Assembly: GCF_003096015.2 (NCBI RefSeq)
Contig: NZ_CP029185.2
Span: 3,312,501 to 3,376,500 of the forward strand
Length of the DNA stretch: 64,000 bases
Source of the DNA: Limnobaculum parvum
GTDB taxonomy: Bacteria; Pseudomonadota; Gammaproteobacteria; Enterobacterales; Enterobacteriaceae
Direction: 5' to 3'
Shown: positions 42,392-51,997 of the stretch, one piece after another
How the letters are laid out: each line of letters opens with the position of its first letter
How positions within the stretch are numbered: position 1 is the first letter of the stretch
Made by a program: the position numbers and the translations under genes
Notes under the pieces: generated by a model
What the model saw: only the letters and a program-made list of their open reading frames with translations
Database searches by the model: none
What the model was told of the DNA's origin: nothing

Positions 42392-44482
42392 ATGTGGCGA
42401 CGAGTTATTTATCATCCAGAAGTCAACTATGCTCTCCGCCAAACTCTGGTTCTCTGTTTGCCCGTGTTTCTGTTTTGGCTATTAGGCGATCTACCAACCG
42501 GCTTTTTACTTTCGCTTGTTCCTGCCTGTTGCAGCATTGGTGGTCTCGATACTCCCCATAAACACTTTTTCAAACGACTGGCTATCGGTGCCACGTTGTT
42601 TGTTATCAGCAGTGTATTATTGCAGTTTCTTCTGTTGTGGTCTGTTCCGCTGCCGCTATGCATGCTTATTCTGACGCTATTATTTGGCGTGACGGCTGAA
42701 ATCAGTCCTCTTTATGGACGGTTAATGCCTGCAGCATTAGTGACCGCCATTTTTACGCTCGGTATGGCAGGCAATTTACCCATTTGGCGAGTGGCTCTAT
42801 TATTTGTCATTGGTACTGTCTGGTATGGTTTGTTTATCCGCCTGTGGTTTCGGCTTTGGCAAGAACAACCCATGCGAGAATCACTCAGCCTGCTTTACCG
42901 GCAGTTGGCGTATTATATGGATGAGAAGTACAGCTTACTTACTCAACATACCGACCCGGAGAAGGCGCTCCCTCCATTACTATTACGCCAGCAGCAAGTG
43001 ATGGATACCATCGCGTTGGTTTACCAACAAATCTATATGATTACCAACCTGAAACACCCTCGCCATCGGCGATTAATTCAGGCGTTTCAGGTTGCTCTCG
43101 ATTTACAGGAACATATTACCGTTAGCCTGCATCAACCCGGCGAAGTACAAAAACTGGTTGAGCAGAGCCAAGCTGAAGCCGTTATTCGCCATAATGCAAA
43201 AACCATTAGCCACCGTTTACAGATTTTAGCTGATGACATTCTCTACCATCGCCGTCCGGTCCCATTCAACATGAATAGTGACCTATCCGCCTTGGAAAAA
43301 ATCGCCCATCACCATCCGAATAATCCCGTTGGCGCTTTTTGTTACTACCATTTTAGCCGTATCGCTCACTTACTTAGCCGCCAAAAACCGCTATATAACC
43401 GCACGTTGATGCCAATACAGAGTCATCTCCCTTTTCTGCTGGCGCTGAAAAACTATTGTTCACTTAAATCTGTCGCATTAAAAAACGCGGCTCGCATTGG
43501 CATCACACTAGCCGCTGGTGCTGGAATTGGCCTGACGCTTAATCTTCCCAAACCCTACTGGATACTCATGACCATTATGGTGGTTAGCCAGAACGGCTAT
43601 AGTGCCACCCGAATACGTATTCAGCACCGCTCGCTGGGTACCATGATTGGGATTCTTGCTGGTGGCGCCATTCTTCATCTCTACTACTCTCAAAACCTGA
43701 TGTTGGTGCTAATGCTGGTACTGACGTTTTGTTCCTATTTGATTGTGCGTAAGAATTATGGAATCGCTGTGATTGGTTTTACGATTACTGCGCTCTACAC
43801 CCTACAGATTATCTCCAATAGCGGTATGAATTATCTGCTTCCTCGTATGATAGATACGGTCATCGGTTGTATTTTGGCGTTTGCCAGCAGCTTATGGTTA
43901 TGGCCTCAATGGCAAAGTGCCACGTTGCGTAGAAATGCCCACAGCGCTCTGGAAACGTATCAACAGCACCTGCGTCAAATATTTAATATGACTAATGATG
44001 TAGCGGAACTCGCCTATACCCGAATGAAGGTTAATCAGGCTCACAATACTCTTTTTACCGCATTGAATCAGGCCATGCAGGAGCCGGGCTTTAATACTCG
44101 CTACTTGGCCGATATGCGCCTGTGGGTTACCCATAGCCAGTTTTTGGTTGAACATTTAAATGCAATGACAACTATCGCTCGAGACCAATATGTGTTGGTT
44201 CCTACATTGGCGCAGGAGTATTTAAACGCCTGTGAGATCCTGATTCAGACCTGCCAACAGCGCCTAGAATATGATGGTCCCAGCGGGGATAACAGCATAT
44301 TGCCCATTGTAGAATCCGAGGATAACGATGAGCTATCAGAGACCTCAATGGAAAAACATATCGAGCGGATACTGGCGCATCTTACGACTATGCATACTAT
44401 TTCGTCACTGGCGTGGCAGCAAAGGCCGCATCATGGAATGTGGTTGAAGAGGAAATTGAGGGAAGAAGGAGAGGCGGACTAG
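42392..44482 (+). CDS. yhfK: YccS/YhfK-type inner membrane protein
   Basis: The 696-residue protein (E. coli YhfK, 700) has two blocks of membrane helices: residues about 15-140 and about 360-490 (AARIGITLAAGAGIGLTLNLPKPYWILMTIMVV and onward), each followed by a cytosolic region. This is the FUSC/aromatic-acid exporter-like layout. Substrate and function are unknown. It lies between crp and argD as in E. coli. Repeat copy C starts at its stop codon. Confidence 0.93.
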   Translation: MWRRVIYHPEVNYALRQTLVLCLPVFLFWLLGDLPTGFLLSLVPACCSIGGLDTPHKHFFKRLAIGATLFVISSVLLQFLLLWSVPLPLCMLILTLLFGVTAEISPLYGRLMPAALVTAIFTLGMAGNLPIWRVALLFVIGTVWYGLFIRLWFRLWQEQPMRESLSLLYRQLAYYMDEKYSLLTQHTDPEKALPPLLLRQQQVMDTIALVYQQIYMITNLKHPRHRRLIQAFQVALDLQEHITVSLHQPGEVQKLVEQSQAEAVIRHNAKTISHRLQILADDILYHRRPVPFNMNSDLSALEKIAHHHPNNPVGAFCYYHFSRIAHLLSRQKPLYNRTLMPIQSHLPFLLALKNYCSLKSVALKNAARIGITLAAGAGIGLTLNLPKPYWILMTIMVVSQNGYSATRIRIQHRSLGTMIGILAGGAILHLYYSQNLMLVLMLVLTFCSYLIVRKNYGIAVIGFTITALYTLQIISNSGMNYLLPRMIDTVIGCILAFASSLWLWPQWQSATLRRNAHSALETYQQHLRQIFNMTNDVAELAYTRMKVNQAHNTLFTALNQAMQEPGFNTRYLADMRLWVTHSQFLVEHLNAMTTIARDQYVLVPTLAQEYLNACEILIQTCQQRLEYDGPSGDNSILPIVESEDNDELSETSMEKHIERILAHLTTMHTISSLAWQQRPHHGMWLKRKLREEGEAD

Positions 44483-44564
44483 GCCCAACACGTCCTGACG
44501 CTAGATACGATGGTCTTCCGGCCAGTCACAAAGACAATATGTACCCTCTCATTTTTACGGCCGA
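44478..44564 (+). repeat. Dispersed intergenic structured element, copy C (partial)
   Basis: This stretch aligns almost base for base with 57620-57705. Shared blocks are CTAGGCC, ACG, ATGG-CTTC-CGGCCAG and TTTTTACGGCCG-A. A small hairpin TGGTC/GGCCA (44511-44515 with 44520-44524) matches TGGCC/GGCCA in copy B, with a T-G pair in place of C-G. The 5' third of the element is lacking; the repeat begins at the yhfK stop codon. Confidence 0.6.
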
Positions 44565-44623
44565 AGGGCTTAAACTCCGGCGCAAGATAATATCTTGAAT
44601 ATCCTCTGAAACTCTCTCTATTT

Positions 44624-44652
44624 CAGCGTGATGACCGCTTGTCATCACGCTG
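44624..44652. terminator. Terminator hairpin between yhfK and argD
   Basis: A perfect 12-base-pair stem (44624-44635 with 44641-44652, loop CGCTT) lies between the convergent genes. The T tracts on either side are short. Confidence 0.7.
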
Positions 44653-44721
44653 TTTAAGATACAAATAGCGGCAGCCGCTAATGCCGCTAATTAGGAAGAA
44701 CGTTTAAACTAACGGTCAATG

Positions 44722-45942
44722 CTATTTAACCTCAACCATTTGCTTCACCGCTTTTTCAAAGCGTGCCATTCCTTGTTGTAGATCATCCTCGGGAATGACC
44801 AGAGAAGGGGCAAAACGGATAACATTAGGGCCAGCATTGAGTAGCATCAGGCCATTTTCTACTGATGCCGCAAGAAATTCTCGCGCCATACCCTGATAAT
44901 TTGGCTGTAGTTCAGCACCGATGAGCAGCCCTAAGCCGCGAACATCTGTAAATACATGATAACGTTGATTAATCTCTTCCAAACGGGTGACAATGTACTC
45001 ATAACGTGATTGCACACCTGACAACACTTCTGGCGTATTGATCACATCAAAAGCCGCTTCCGCTACGGCACAGGCTAACGGGTTGCCGCCATAGGTTGTA
45101 CCGTGAACCCCGGGTTCCATCACTTGCGCCACTTCATCGGTGGTTAGCATCGCGCTAATCGGGAAACCGCCTCCCAATGCCTTGGCTGAAGTTAAAATAT
45201 CCGGAACAATGCCGTATTGCATGTAGGTAAACAGTGAACCGGTTCTGCCCATCCCAGACTGTACTTCATCAAATACCAATAGTGCTTTATAACGATCGCA
45301 AAGTTCTCTAACCCCCCGCAGAAACTCGGCGTCGACAGGTGTAATTCCACCCTCCCCCTGAACCGGTTCCAGTACGACAGCACAAGTGTGGTCATCAATA
45401 ACCGCTTTAACCGCATCCAGATCGTTAAAAGGAATATGTATGATATCCGCTGGCTTTGGGCCAAAACCATCAGAATATTTAGCCTGGCCACCAACGGAAA
45501 CAGTAAACAGCGTACGACCGTGAAAGGCATTATTGAACGCAATAATTTTTGTTTTATAAGGGCTATGGCGAGTAATGGCATAACGGCGAGCCAGTTTAAA
45601 CGCGGCCTCATTGGCTTCAGCACCAGAGTTAGCAAAAAACACCCGGTCAGCAAAAGTTGAATCAATCAGTTTCTGGGCCAGTCGCAAAGCAGGTTCGTTG
45701 GTAAACAGATTACTGGTATGCCAAATCATCTCACCTTGGGTATTCAGTGCCTTAACCAAAGCTGGATGACAATGTCCCAGCGCGGTAACGGCAATACCGC
45801 TAGAAAAATCGATATACTCGTTTCCTTGCTGATCCCAGACCCGACTCCCCTTACCTTTTACCGGCACAAACGTTGCTGGCGCATACACGGGTAACATAAC
45901 GTTATCAAAAGTATTGCGATTAACTGATGTATTACTGTCCAT
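44722..45942 (-). CDS. argD: Acetylornithine/succinyldiaminopimelate aminotransferase
   Basis: The 406-residue class III PLP aminotransferase has the PLP lysine in TSAKALGGGFPISAM (near residue 255), the cofactor-binding GAEANEAAFKLAR and FDEVQSGMGRTG. It acts in arginine and lysine/peptidoglycan precursor synthesis. Length equals E. coli ArgD. In E. coli it is followed by pabA and fic. Here the region upstream of argD instead holds the rsp cluster, so synteny with E. coli breaks at 46 kb. Confidence 0.97.
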   Translation of the reverse strand: MDSNTSVNRNTFDNVMLPVYAPATFVPVKGKGSRVWDQQGNEYIDFSSGIAVTALGHCHPALVKALNTQGEMIWHTSNLFTNEPALRLAQKLIDSTFADRVFFANSGAEANEAAFKLARRYAITRHSPYKTKIIAFNNAFHGRTLFTVSVGGQAKYSDGFGPKPADIIHIPFNDLDAVKAVIDDHTCAVVLEPVQGEGGITPVDAEFLRGVRELCDRYKALLVFDEVQSGMGRTGSLFTYMQYGIVPDILTSAKALGGGFPISAMLTTDEVAQVMEPGVHGTTYGGNPLACAVAEAAFDVINTPEVLSGVQSRYEYIVTRLEEINQRYHVFTDVRGLGLLIGAELQPNYQGMAREFLAASVENGLMLLNAGPNVIRFAPSLVIPEDDLQQGMARFEKAVKQMVEVK

Positions 45943-46270
45943 AAAACTTGACCTATTGATTTCACCGCGAATGACTCCACACTACCAAAATTGAATATAA
46001 AATCAATTTGTATAAATAAAAATACCAATAAAATCTGCTTACCATTTAATAATAAAATAATTATTAAAAAATCCGTAATAAATAATAATTCATAATTAAT
46101 AAATAACTAGTCATTAAACATCATAAATTCCACGGTGATTTCGGTCACATATCTCAAACTTTCCCGCCATTAATATTCTAGACCTACTTGTATGGTAGTT
46201 AATCCATGAGTATCTTGTGTTCACTTTCTATACCGAATTGGTTCTATTTTTCCGTCAGGATGAATGCATT
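45943..46270. other. Divergent argD/rspA intergenic region
   Basis: A very AT-rich 328-base region. It contains a good CRP-binding site at 46134-46149, 122 bases before rspA. I see no ARG box of clear quality for argD and no confident promoter hexamers. A CTAC/GTAG inverted repeat near 46182-46196 is a weak candidate for an RspR operator. Confidence 0.55.
46134..46149 (+). promoter_or_regulatory. Candidate CRP-binding site upstream of rspA
   Basis: GGTGA-N6-TCACA matches the CRP consensus TGTGA-N6-TCACA at nine of ten core positions. It lies about 120 bases before the rspA start, suitable for class I activation. Confidence 0.6.
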
Positions 46271-47485
46271 ATGAAAATCGTAAAAGCTGAAGTTTTTGTT
46301 ACCTGCCCGGGCCGTAACTTCGTTACCGTCAAGATCACTACCGATGAAGGCATTTATGGCGTTGGTGACGCCACCCTCAATGGCCGCGAGCTCTCCGTTG
46401 CCTCCTACCTTAAGGATCATCTTTGCCCACAATTAATTGGCCGAGATGCCCATCAAATCGAAGATATCTGGCAATTTTTCTATAAAGGCGCTTACTGGCG
46501 TCGTGGTCCGGTCACCATGTCCGCCATCTCCGCCATTGATATGGCACTATGGGATATCAAAGGCAAAGCAGCCAATATGCCGGTTTATCAACTGCTCGGT
46601 GGCGCATCACGCACTGGGGTCATGGTGTATTGCCATACCACCGGCCGAACCATTGATGAAGTGTTGGAAGACTACGCTAAGCATAAAGAGATGGGCTTTA
46701 AAGCCATTCGCGTTCAATGCGGCGTGCCGGGAATGAAAACTACCTATGGTTTGAGCAAAGGTAAAAACTTGGCTTATGAACCAGCAACCAAAGGTCACTA
46801 CCCGGAAGAACAGTTGTGGTCCACCGAGAAATATCTAGATTTCACGCCAAAACTGTTTGACGCCGTGCGTAACAAGTTTGGTTTTGATGAACACCTGCTG
46901 CATGACATGCACCACCGCCTGACGCCAATTGAAGCGGCCCGTTTTGGCAAAAGCATTGAAGATTACCGCATGTTTTGGATGGAAGATCCGACGCCAGCAG
47001 AAAACCAAGAGTGTTTCCGTCTGATCCGCCAGCATACCGTTACCCCTATCGCCGTGGGTGAAGTCTTCAACAGCATCTGGGATTGCAAACAGCTCATTGA
47101 AGAGCAACTGATCGACTATATCCGTACCACCATCACCCACGCCGGCGGGATTACCCATATGCGCCGCATTGCTGACTTCGCCGCCATGTATCAGGTACGT
47201 ACCGGTTCCCACGGTCCATCCGATCTGTCACCCATTTGCCACGCAGCCGCGCTGCACTTCGACCTGTGGGTGCCTAACTTTGGCGTGCAGGAGTACATGG
47301 GTTATTCCGAGCAAATGCTGGAGGTCTTCCCACACAACTGGACGTTTGATGATGGCTACATGCACCCAAGCGACAAGCCGGGTCTGGGCATCGACTTCGA
47401 TGAAAAACTGGCTGCCAAGTATCCCTATGAAGCCGCCTACTTACCTGTTGCCCGTTTAACCGACGGCACGCTGTGGAACTGGTGA
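46271..47485 (+). CDS. rspA: Mannonate dehydratase-type enolase superfamily protein RspA
   Basis: The 404-residue protein matches the D-mannonate dehydratase (ManD/RspA) subgroup of the enolase superfamily and equals E. coli RspA in length. It has an N-terminal capping domain (MKIVKAEVFVTCPGRNFVTVKI) and a barrel with metal-ligand segments DEHLLHDMHHRLTP, WMEDPTPAENQECF and AVGEVFNSIWDC. It dehydrates D-mannonate (and related aldonates) to 2-keto-3-deoxygluconate. I chose ATG 46271, which has AGGA about ten bases upstream, over the in-frame ATG 46217. It heads a four-gene cluster with rspB, a transporter and rspD. Confidence 0.94.
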   Translation: MKIVKAEVFVTCPGRNFVTVKITTDEGIYGVGDATLNGRELSVASYLKDHLCPQLIGRDAHQIEDIWQFFYKGAYWRRGPVTMSAISAIDMALWDIKGKAANMPVYQLLGGASRTGVMVYCHTTGRTIDEVLEDYAKHKEMGFKAIRVQCGVPGMKTTYGLSKGKNLAYEPATKGHYPEEQLWSTEKYLDFTPKLFDAVRNKFGFDEHLLHDMHHRLTPIEAARFGKSIEDYRMFWMEDPTPAENQECFRLIRQHTVTPIAVGEVFNSIWDCKQLIEEQLIDYIRTTITHAGGITHMRRIADFAAMYQVRTGSHGPSDLSPICHAAALHFDLWVPNFGVQEYMGYSEQMLEVFPHNWTFDDGYMHPSDKPGLGIDFDEKLAAKYPYEAAYLPVARLTDGTLWNW

Positions 47486-47499
47486 TGAAGGAGAACAAG

Positions 47500-48513
47500 A
47501 TGAAAAGTGTCGTCATTCAACAACCCGAAGTTTTAGTGATTGAAGATCGTCCGGTACCCCAACCGCAGGCTGGAGAAGTACGCCTACGGGTAGAAAGTGC
47601 CGGTATCTGCGGTTCAGATGTGCATATCTATCGTGGTCATAACCCTTTTGCCAAATACCCGCGCGTTATCGGTCATGAATTCTTTGGCCGTATTGATGCG
47701 GTGGGTGAAGGCGTTGATGCATCCCGTGTTGGTCAACGTGTCGTTGGCGATCCGGTAGTCAGTTGTGGTCATTGCTACCCTTGTTCAGTGGGTCGCCCGA
47801 ATGTTTGTACCTCTTTACAAGTTATCGGTGTGCACCGGGATGGTGGATTCAGTGAATACATCACTCTGCCGGCAAAGAATGCCCATATCGTTCCTGACAG
47901 CATCCCGGATCGGGAAGCGACCATGATTGAGCCTTTTACTATCGCTGCAAATATCTGTAGCCAGATGAACCCTGGTCCACTGGATGTTGCTCTGGTATAC
48001 GGTGCGGGCCCAATGGGTTTGACTTCGATTCAAGCACTGCGTGGTGTGTACGGGGTTAAAGAGATCATTGTTGCAGATCGCATTGATGAGCGTCTGGCGA
48101 TGGCTAAGGAGAACGGTGCCGATCGCGTGATCAACAACACCGACATCGACCTTACTGCCGAACTGGCAAAACTGGGTATTCGGCCGACGTTGATTATTGA
48201 TGCCGCATGCCACCCGTCAATTCTGCCGGAAGCCATTGGTTTAGCATCGCCTGCAGCTCGTATTGGCATCATGGGCTTCTCCTCCGATCCTTGCGTGATT
48301 AATCAGCAAGGGATCACCAGTAAAGAGCTAAGTATTTATAGCTCCCGTCTCAACAGTAATCGTTTCCCGATGGTTATTGACTGGATGAAGAGCAAAAAAA
48401 TCCATCCAGAAAAACTCATTACCCATCAGTTTGATTACGCTCAAGTAATTGAAGCAATGGAGATATTTGAAAAAGACCCTAAGTTCTGTTGCAAAGTTTT
48501 ATTGAAGTTTTAA
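47500..48513 (+). CDS. rspB: Zinc-dependent sugar-acid dehydrogenase RspB
   Basis: The 337-residue medium-chain dehydrogenase has the catalytic zinc ligands in AGICGSDVHIY and GHEFFG, the structural zinc motif CGHCYPCSVGRPNVC near residues 90-104, and the NAD(P)-binding GAGPMGL near 170. RspB-type enzymes oxidise L-gulonate (or L-idonate) at C5 to D-fructuronate (or an analogous ketoacid). ATG 47500 has GGAG in front. It lies 14 bases after rspA, so the two are co-translated. Confidence 0.93.
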   Translation: MKSVVIQQPEVLVIEDRPVPQPQAGEVRLRVESAGICGSDVHIYRGHNPFAKYPRVIGHEFFGRIDAVGEGVDASRVGQRVVGDPVVSCGHCYPCSVGRPNVCTSLQVIGVHRDGGFSEYITLPAKNAHIVPDSIPDREATMIEPFTIAANICSQMNPGPLDVALVYGAGPMGLTSIQALRGVYGVKEIIVADRIDERLAMAKENGADRVINNTDIDLTAELAKLGIRPTLIIDAACHPSILPEAIGLASPAARIGIMGFSSDPCVINQQGITSKELSIYSSRLNSNRFPMVIDWMKSKKIHPEKLITHQFDYAQVIEAMEIFEKDPKFCCKVLLKF

Positions 48514-48575
48514 CGGAAAACCTCTGTACCCACCCCTTTTCTGTATATATAACAACAACTGTAGAGAGCAGAAAT

Positions 48576-49997
48576 ATGACTAAAAACATGGAATTAACAA
48601 ACAATAAACCGGAAAGAAGTACTTCTGATCTGGTTAAAGCCGCGGTCTCTGGCTGGCTGGGAACCGCCCTCGAATTTATGGATTTTCAGCTGTACTCACT
48701 GGGTGCCGCATTGGTTTTCCATGAAATTTTTTTCCCTGAACAATCGGCAGCCATGGCTCTAATTCTGGCGATGGGAACTTATGGTGCAGGATATATCGCA
48801 CGTATCGTTGGCGCCTTTATCTTCGGCAGAATGGGCGACACCATCGGCAGAAAGAAAGTTCTGTTCATTACCATCACCATGATGGGTATCTGTACCACGC
48901 TGATTGGCATATTACCGACCTACGCTCAGATTGGTATCTTCGCCCCCCTCTTACTGGTTACCTTGCGTATTATTCAGGGACTGGGCGCAGGTGCTGAAAT
49001 CTCTGGGGCTGGCACCATGCTGGCGGAGTACGCACCTAAAGGCAAACGCGGCATTATCTCCTCACTGGTTGCCATGGGAACCAACTGCGGGACATTAAGT
49101 GCAACAGCCATCTGGGCGGTAATGTTTGTTCTGCTCGACAGAGAACAACTGCTTGACTGGGGATGGCGTATTCCGTTCCTGTCTAGCGTTGTCGTAATGA
49201 TCTTTGCAGTTTGGTTACGGATGAACCTGAAAGAGAGCCCAGTGTTTGAACAGGCCAGCGAAACCGCTGCCGGTAAAACAGTAACCGCTAAAAAAATTGC
49301 TGCCGAAGAAAGCGCCCTTCTTTCCATGTTCACCAGCAAATCATTCTGGCTAGCAACCGGGCTGCGTTTTGGTCAGGCAGGTAATTCTGGCCTGATTCAA
49401 ACTTTCTTAGCCGGTTATTTAGTACAAACCCTGCTATTTGAAAAACGTATTCCAACCGATGCATTAATGATCAGCTCAATTTTGGGATTCGTTACTATTC
49501 CACTGCTGGGTTGGCTGTCTGACAAAATAGGTCGTCGTCTGCCTTATATCGTTCTGAGCATCAGCGCCATCATCTTAGCCTACCCGATGTTATCAATGAT
49601 TATGGATAAAACCGGTGAAGTTAACGTCATCATGGCCTGCATTATCATTATCCATAACGTTGCAGTATTAGGCCTGTTCGCCCTTGAAAACATCACCATG
49701 GCCGAAATGTTTGGCTCACGCAATCGCTTTACCCGGATGGCCATTTCTAAAGAGACCGGTGGTCTGGTTGCAGTAGGTTTTGGTCCGATACTGGCGGGTA
49801 TCTTCTGTAATATGACCGATTCCTGGTGGCCTATTGTGGCAATGATTATCGTCTATTCCTCTATCGGTTTAATTTCAGCTATCTGTATGCCGGAAGTGAA
49901 AGATCGCGATCTGAGCGATCCAAGAGATGCTGCGGAAATCCCATCCCGTAAGGCATCGGAGGTTAACGTGCGCGGTAGTAGTGCAGCAGAAGTTTAA
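48576..49997 (+). CDS. MHS-family major facilitator transporter in the rsp cluster
   Basis: The 473-residue protein has 12 predicted membrane segments and the metabolite:H+ symporter pattern: WLGTALEFMDFQLYSLGAALVFHEIFFP in TM1-2, GRMGDTIGRKKVL loop 2-3, and a second SDKIGRRL loop near residue 315. Position between rspB and rspD suggests it imports the aldonate that the neighbouring enzymes degrade. The substrate is an inference. I chose ATG 48576 because the longer frame overlaps rspB. Confidence 0.88.
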   Translation: MTKNMELTNNKPERSTSDLVKAAVSGWLGTALEFMDFQLYSLGAALVFHEIFFPEQSAAMALILAMGTYGAGYIARIVGAFIFGRMGDTIGRKKVLFITITMMGICTTLIGILPTYAQIGIFAPLLLVTLRIIQGLGAGAEISGAGTMLAEYAPKGKRGIISSLVAMGTNCGTLSATAIWAVMFVLLDREQLLDWGWRIPFLSSVVVMIFAVWLRMNLKESPVFEQASETAAGKTVTAKKIAAEESALLSMFTSKSFWLATGLRFGQAGNSGLIQTFLAGYLVQTLLFEKRIPTDALMISSILGFVTIPLLGWLSDKIGRRLPYIVLSISAIILAYPMLSMIMDKTGEVNVIMACIIIIHNVAVLGLFALENITMAEMFGSRNRFTRMAISKETGGLVAVGFGPILAGIFCNMTDSWWPIVAMIIVYSSIGLISAICMPEVKDRDLSDPRDAAEIPSRKASEVNVRGSSAAEV

Positions 49998-50040
49998 TCA
50001 CATCAACGCTTATTTATTATTTAACGGGTTAGCCGACAAC

Positions 50041-51522
50041 ATGAATTTATCAAACAAGACATTATGCGATCTGCCGAAAAATGTCGTAGTGCCGAGCTAT
50101 GATAGGGCTGGGCTCCAGACCCGGATTGTGCATTTGGGCTTCGGCGCTTTTCACCGTGCTCATCAGGCCATTTATGCCGATATTCTGGCGTCTGAACACG
50201 ACAGCGACTGGGGATATTGTGAAGTTAACCTGATTGGCGGCGAACAACAGATTAACGATCTGAATTCGCAGGACCTGCTGTATTCGGTGGCTGAAATGGC
50301 ATCCGAAGGCTGGTCAGGTCGCGTGGTGGGCGTGGTTCGCCACGCTATCCACGGTGAAGTTGATGGTATCCATCGCGTGCTAGAAGCGATGACACAGCCA
50401 GAGATCGCTATTGTTTCGATTACCATTACCGAGAAAGGCTATTGTTATCAGCCAGCTACCGGCACATTAATCGAAGATCATCCGCTAATTCGGCATGATA
50501 TTGCTAACCCGTCTGCACCAAAATCAGCACCGGGTGCAATCGTTCAGGCTTTACGACTGCGTCGCGACCGCAATCTTCCTGCTTTTAGCGTTATGTCCTG
50601 CGATAACATGCCGGAAAATGGTCACGTAACCCGCAATGTCGTCCTGGCTTTAGCCCGTATTCAGGATGCTCAACTGGCAAACTGGATTGAAACTAACGTC
50701 AGCTTTCCATCCACTATGGTAGACCGTATTGTCCCGGCCGTTACTCCGGAAACGTTGGAGAAAATAACCCAACAGCTTGGCGGAATTAACGATCCAGCCG
50801 GAGTGGCCTGTGAACCGTTTCGCCAGTGGGTGATTGAGGATAACTTTGTTAACGGTCGCCCTGAGTGGGAAAAAGCCGGTGCGGAACTGGTACAGGATGT
50901 ACTGCCGTTTGAAGAGATGAAACTGCGTATGTTAAACGGCAGCCATTCATTTCTGGCCTACCTTGGCTATTTGGCAGGGTATCAGCATATTAACGACTGT
51001 ATGCAGGACAATAACTATGTCACTGCTGCTCGCCATCTAATGATGAGTGAGCAGGCTCCTACGTTACGCACACAGGGTGTCGATCTGGAAGCCTATGCGG
51101 ACTCTCTGCTTAACCGCTATCGCAATACCGCCCTGAAACACCGCACCTGGCAAATCGCGATGGATGGAACACAGAAGCTACCGCAGCGCATGCTGGATTC
51201 CGTGCGCTACCACCTTGCCCATAACCGCCGCTTCGACTGCCTGGCACTGGGTATTGCAGCCTGGATGCGTTACGTCGGTGGTATCGATGAACAGGGGCAA
51301 GCTATTGAAGTCAGCGATCCATTGCTGGAACAATTACAAGCGCTGGTTGCTGTAAGTAAGGAAAGAACTGAACGCGTGAAAGCACTACTGTCGCTGGAAG
51401 TCGTGTTTGGCAAAGCGCTACCGCAAAATGCATGCTTTGTTGCGGCAGTGACCGATGCCTATCTGCAACTGTTGCAGTATGGTGCCAAGCAGAGCGTTGC
51501 GCTGTTAGTTAAACAATTCTGA
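50041..51522 (+). CDS. rspD: Mannitol dehydrogenase family oxidoreductase, fructuronate reductase-like
   Basis: The 493-residue protein belongs to the polyol/mannitol dehydrogenase family: IVHLGFGAFHRAHQAIYAD (Rossmann motif near residue 21), MPENGHVTRNVVLALA, MVDRIVPAVTPE and the catalytic MKLRMLNGSHSFLAYLGYLAG with its Lys-x-x-x-x-Asn-x-x-His. The closest E. coli relatives are UxuB and RspD. It would reduce D-fructuronate to D-mannonate, the RspA substrate. I chose ATG 50041, since the longer frame overlaps the transporter gene. The gene symbol follows cluster context. Confidence 0.85.
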   Translation: MNLSNKTLCDLPKNVVVPSYDRAGLQTRIVHLGFGAFHRAHQAIYADILASEHDSDWGYCEVNLIGGEQQINDLNSQDLLYSVAEMASEGWSGRVVGVVRHAIHGEVDGIHRVLEAMTQPEIAIVSITITEKGYCYQPATGTLIEDHPLIRHDIANPSAPKSAPGAIVQALRLRRDRNLPAFSVMSCDNMPENGHVTRNVVLALARIQDAQLANWIETNVSFPSTMVDRIVPAVTPETLEKITQQLGGINDPAGVACEPFRQWVIEDNFVNGRPEWEKAGAELVQDVLPFEEMKLRMLNGSHSFLAYLGYLAGYQHINDCMQDNNYVTAARHLMMSEQAPTLRTQGVDLEAYADSLLNRYRNTALKHRTWQIAMDGTQKLPQRMLDSVRYHLAHNRRFDCLALGIAAWMRYVGGIDEQGQAIEVSDPLLEQLQALVAVSKERTERVKALLSLEVVFGKALPQNACFVAAVTDAYLQLLQYGAKQSVALLVKQF

Positions 51523-51548
51523 TAAACCGTCGCATTTATCAACTAATC

Positions 51549-51582
51549 AATAGCGCCCACAGCATTAGCGGTGGGCGCTATT
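51549..51582 (+). terminator. Hairpin terminator after rspD
   Basis: A perfect 12-base-pair stem (51549-51560 with 51571-51582, ten-base loop) lies 26 bases past the stop. It lacks a T-run (ATACGG follows), so it may act with Rho or stabilise the 3' end. Confidence 0.6.
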
Positions 51583-51951
51583 ATACGGATGCCGAACTTC
51601 AGGCTAGCTGAAAACGCATCACAAATTGGCTCCCTTGCTCTACGCCATGTTCTATCCGATTACATTTTTCTACACATGATCACTCACGTAACACACCCAT
51701 TAATTGCTGAATTTCACGCCAAAGATCAAAAAAAATATACTTTAATCATGGTAGGTTAATTTATATGCGAGACGGTCATGGATGAAAATCAGTTTAATGG
51801 TTAAAATCGACCGGTTCTCTGCTGAATAACATTCGTTTTGGTTTACTGGCTACTTTAATTCCAGTAAAAACAGCCATTCGCTACTCAATTGGATTGGTTA
51901 AAATGACGCTTTTCCATAAGAATTTTGGCGAATTGTCCGTAAAACCCCGCT

Positions 51952-51957
51952 ATAATG
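51952..51957 (+). promoter_or_regulatory. Candidate rspR promoter (-10)
   Basis: A perfect TATAAT lies within CCGC-TATAAT-GCGG, an inverted repeat around the -10 that could be an operator. The -35 is poor (CGAATT at the expected spacing). It is 40 bases before the rspR start. Confidence 0.45.
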
Positions 51958-51997
51958 CGGAAAGTTGCTAACTACAGTAAGAGTCCTATCGACATCA

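Larger units (their letters stand above)
51523..51997. other. rspD/rspR intergenic region
   Basis: The 475-base gap contains a strong hairpin at 51549-51582 that ends the rsp operon and a TATAAT (51952-51957) in front of rspR. The middle (51600-51900) is AT-rich with no family-like gene. A 62-codon frame at 51571-51759 overlaps the hairpin and is probably spurious. Confidence 0.55.

Noticed and set aside
51571..51759. 62-codon frame after rspD
   Set aside because: Overlaps the terminator hairpin, has no ribosome binding site and no recognisable motif.
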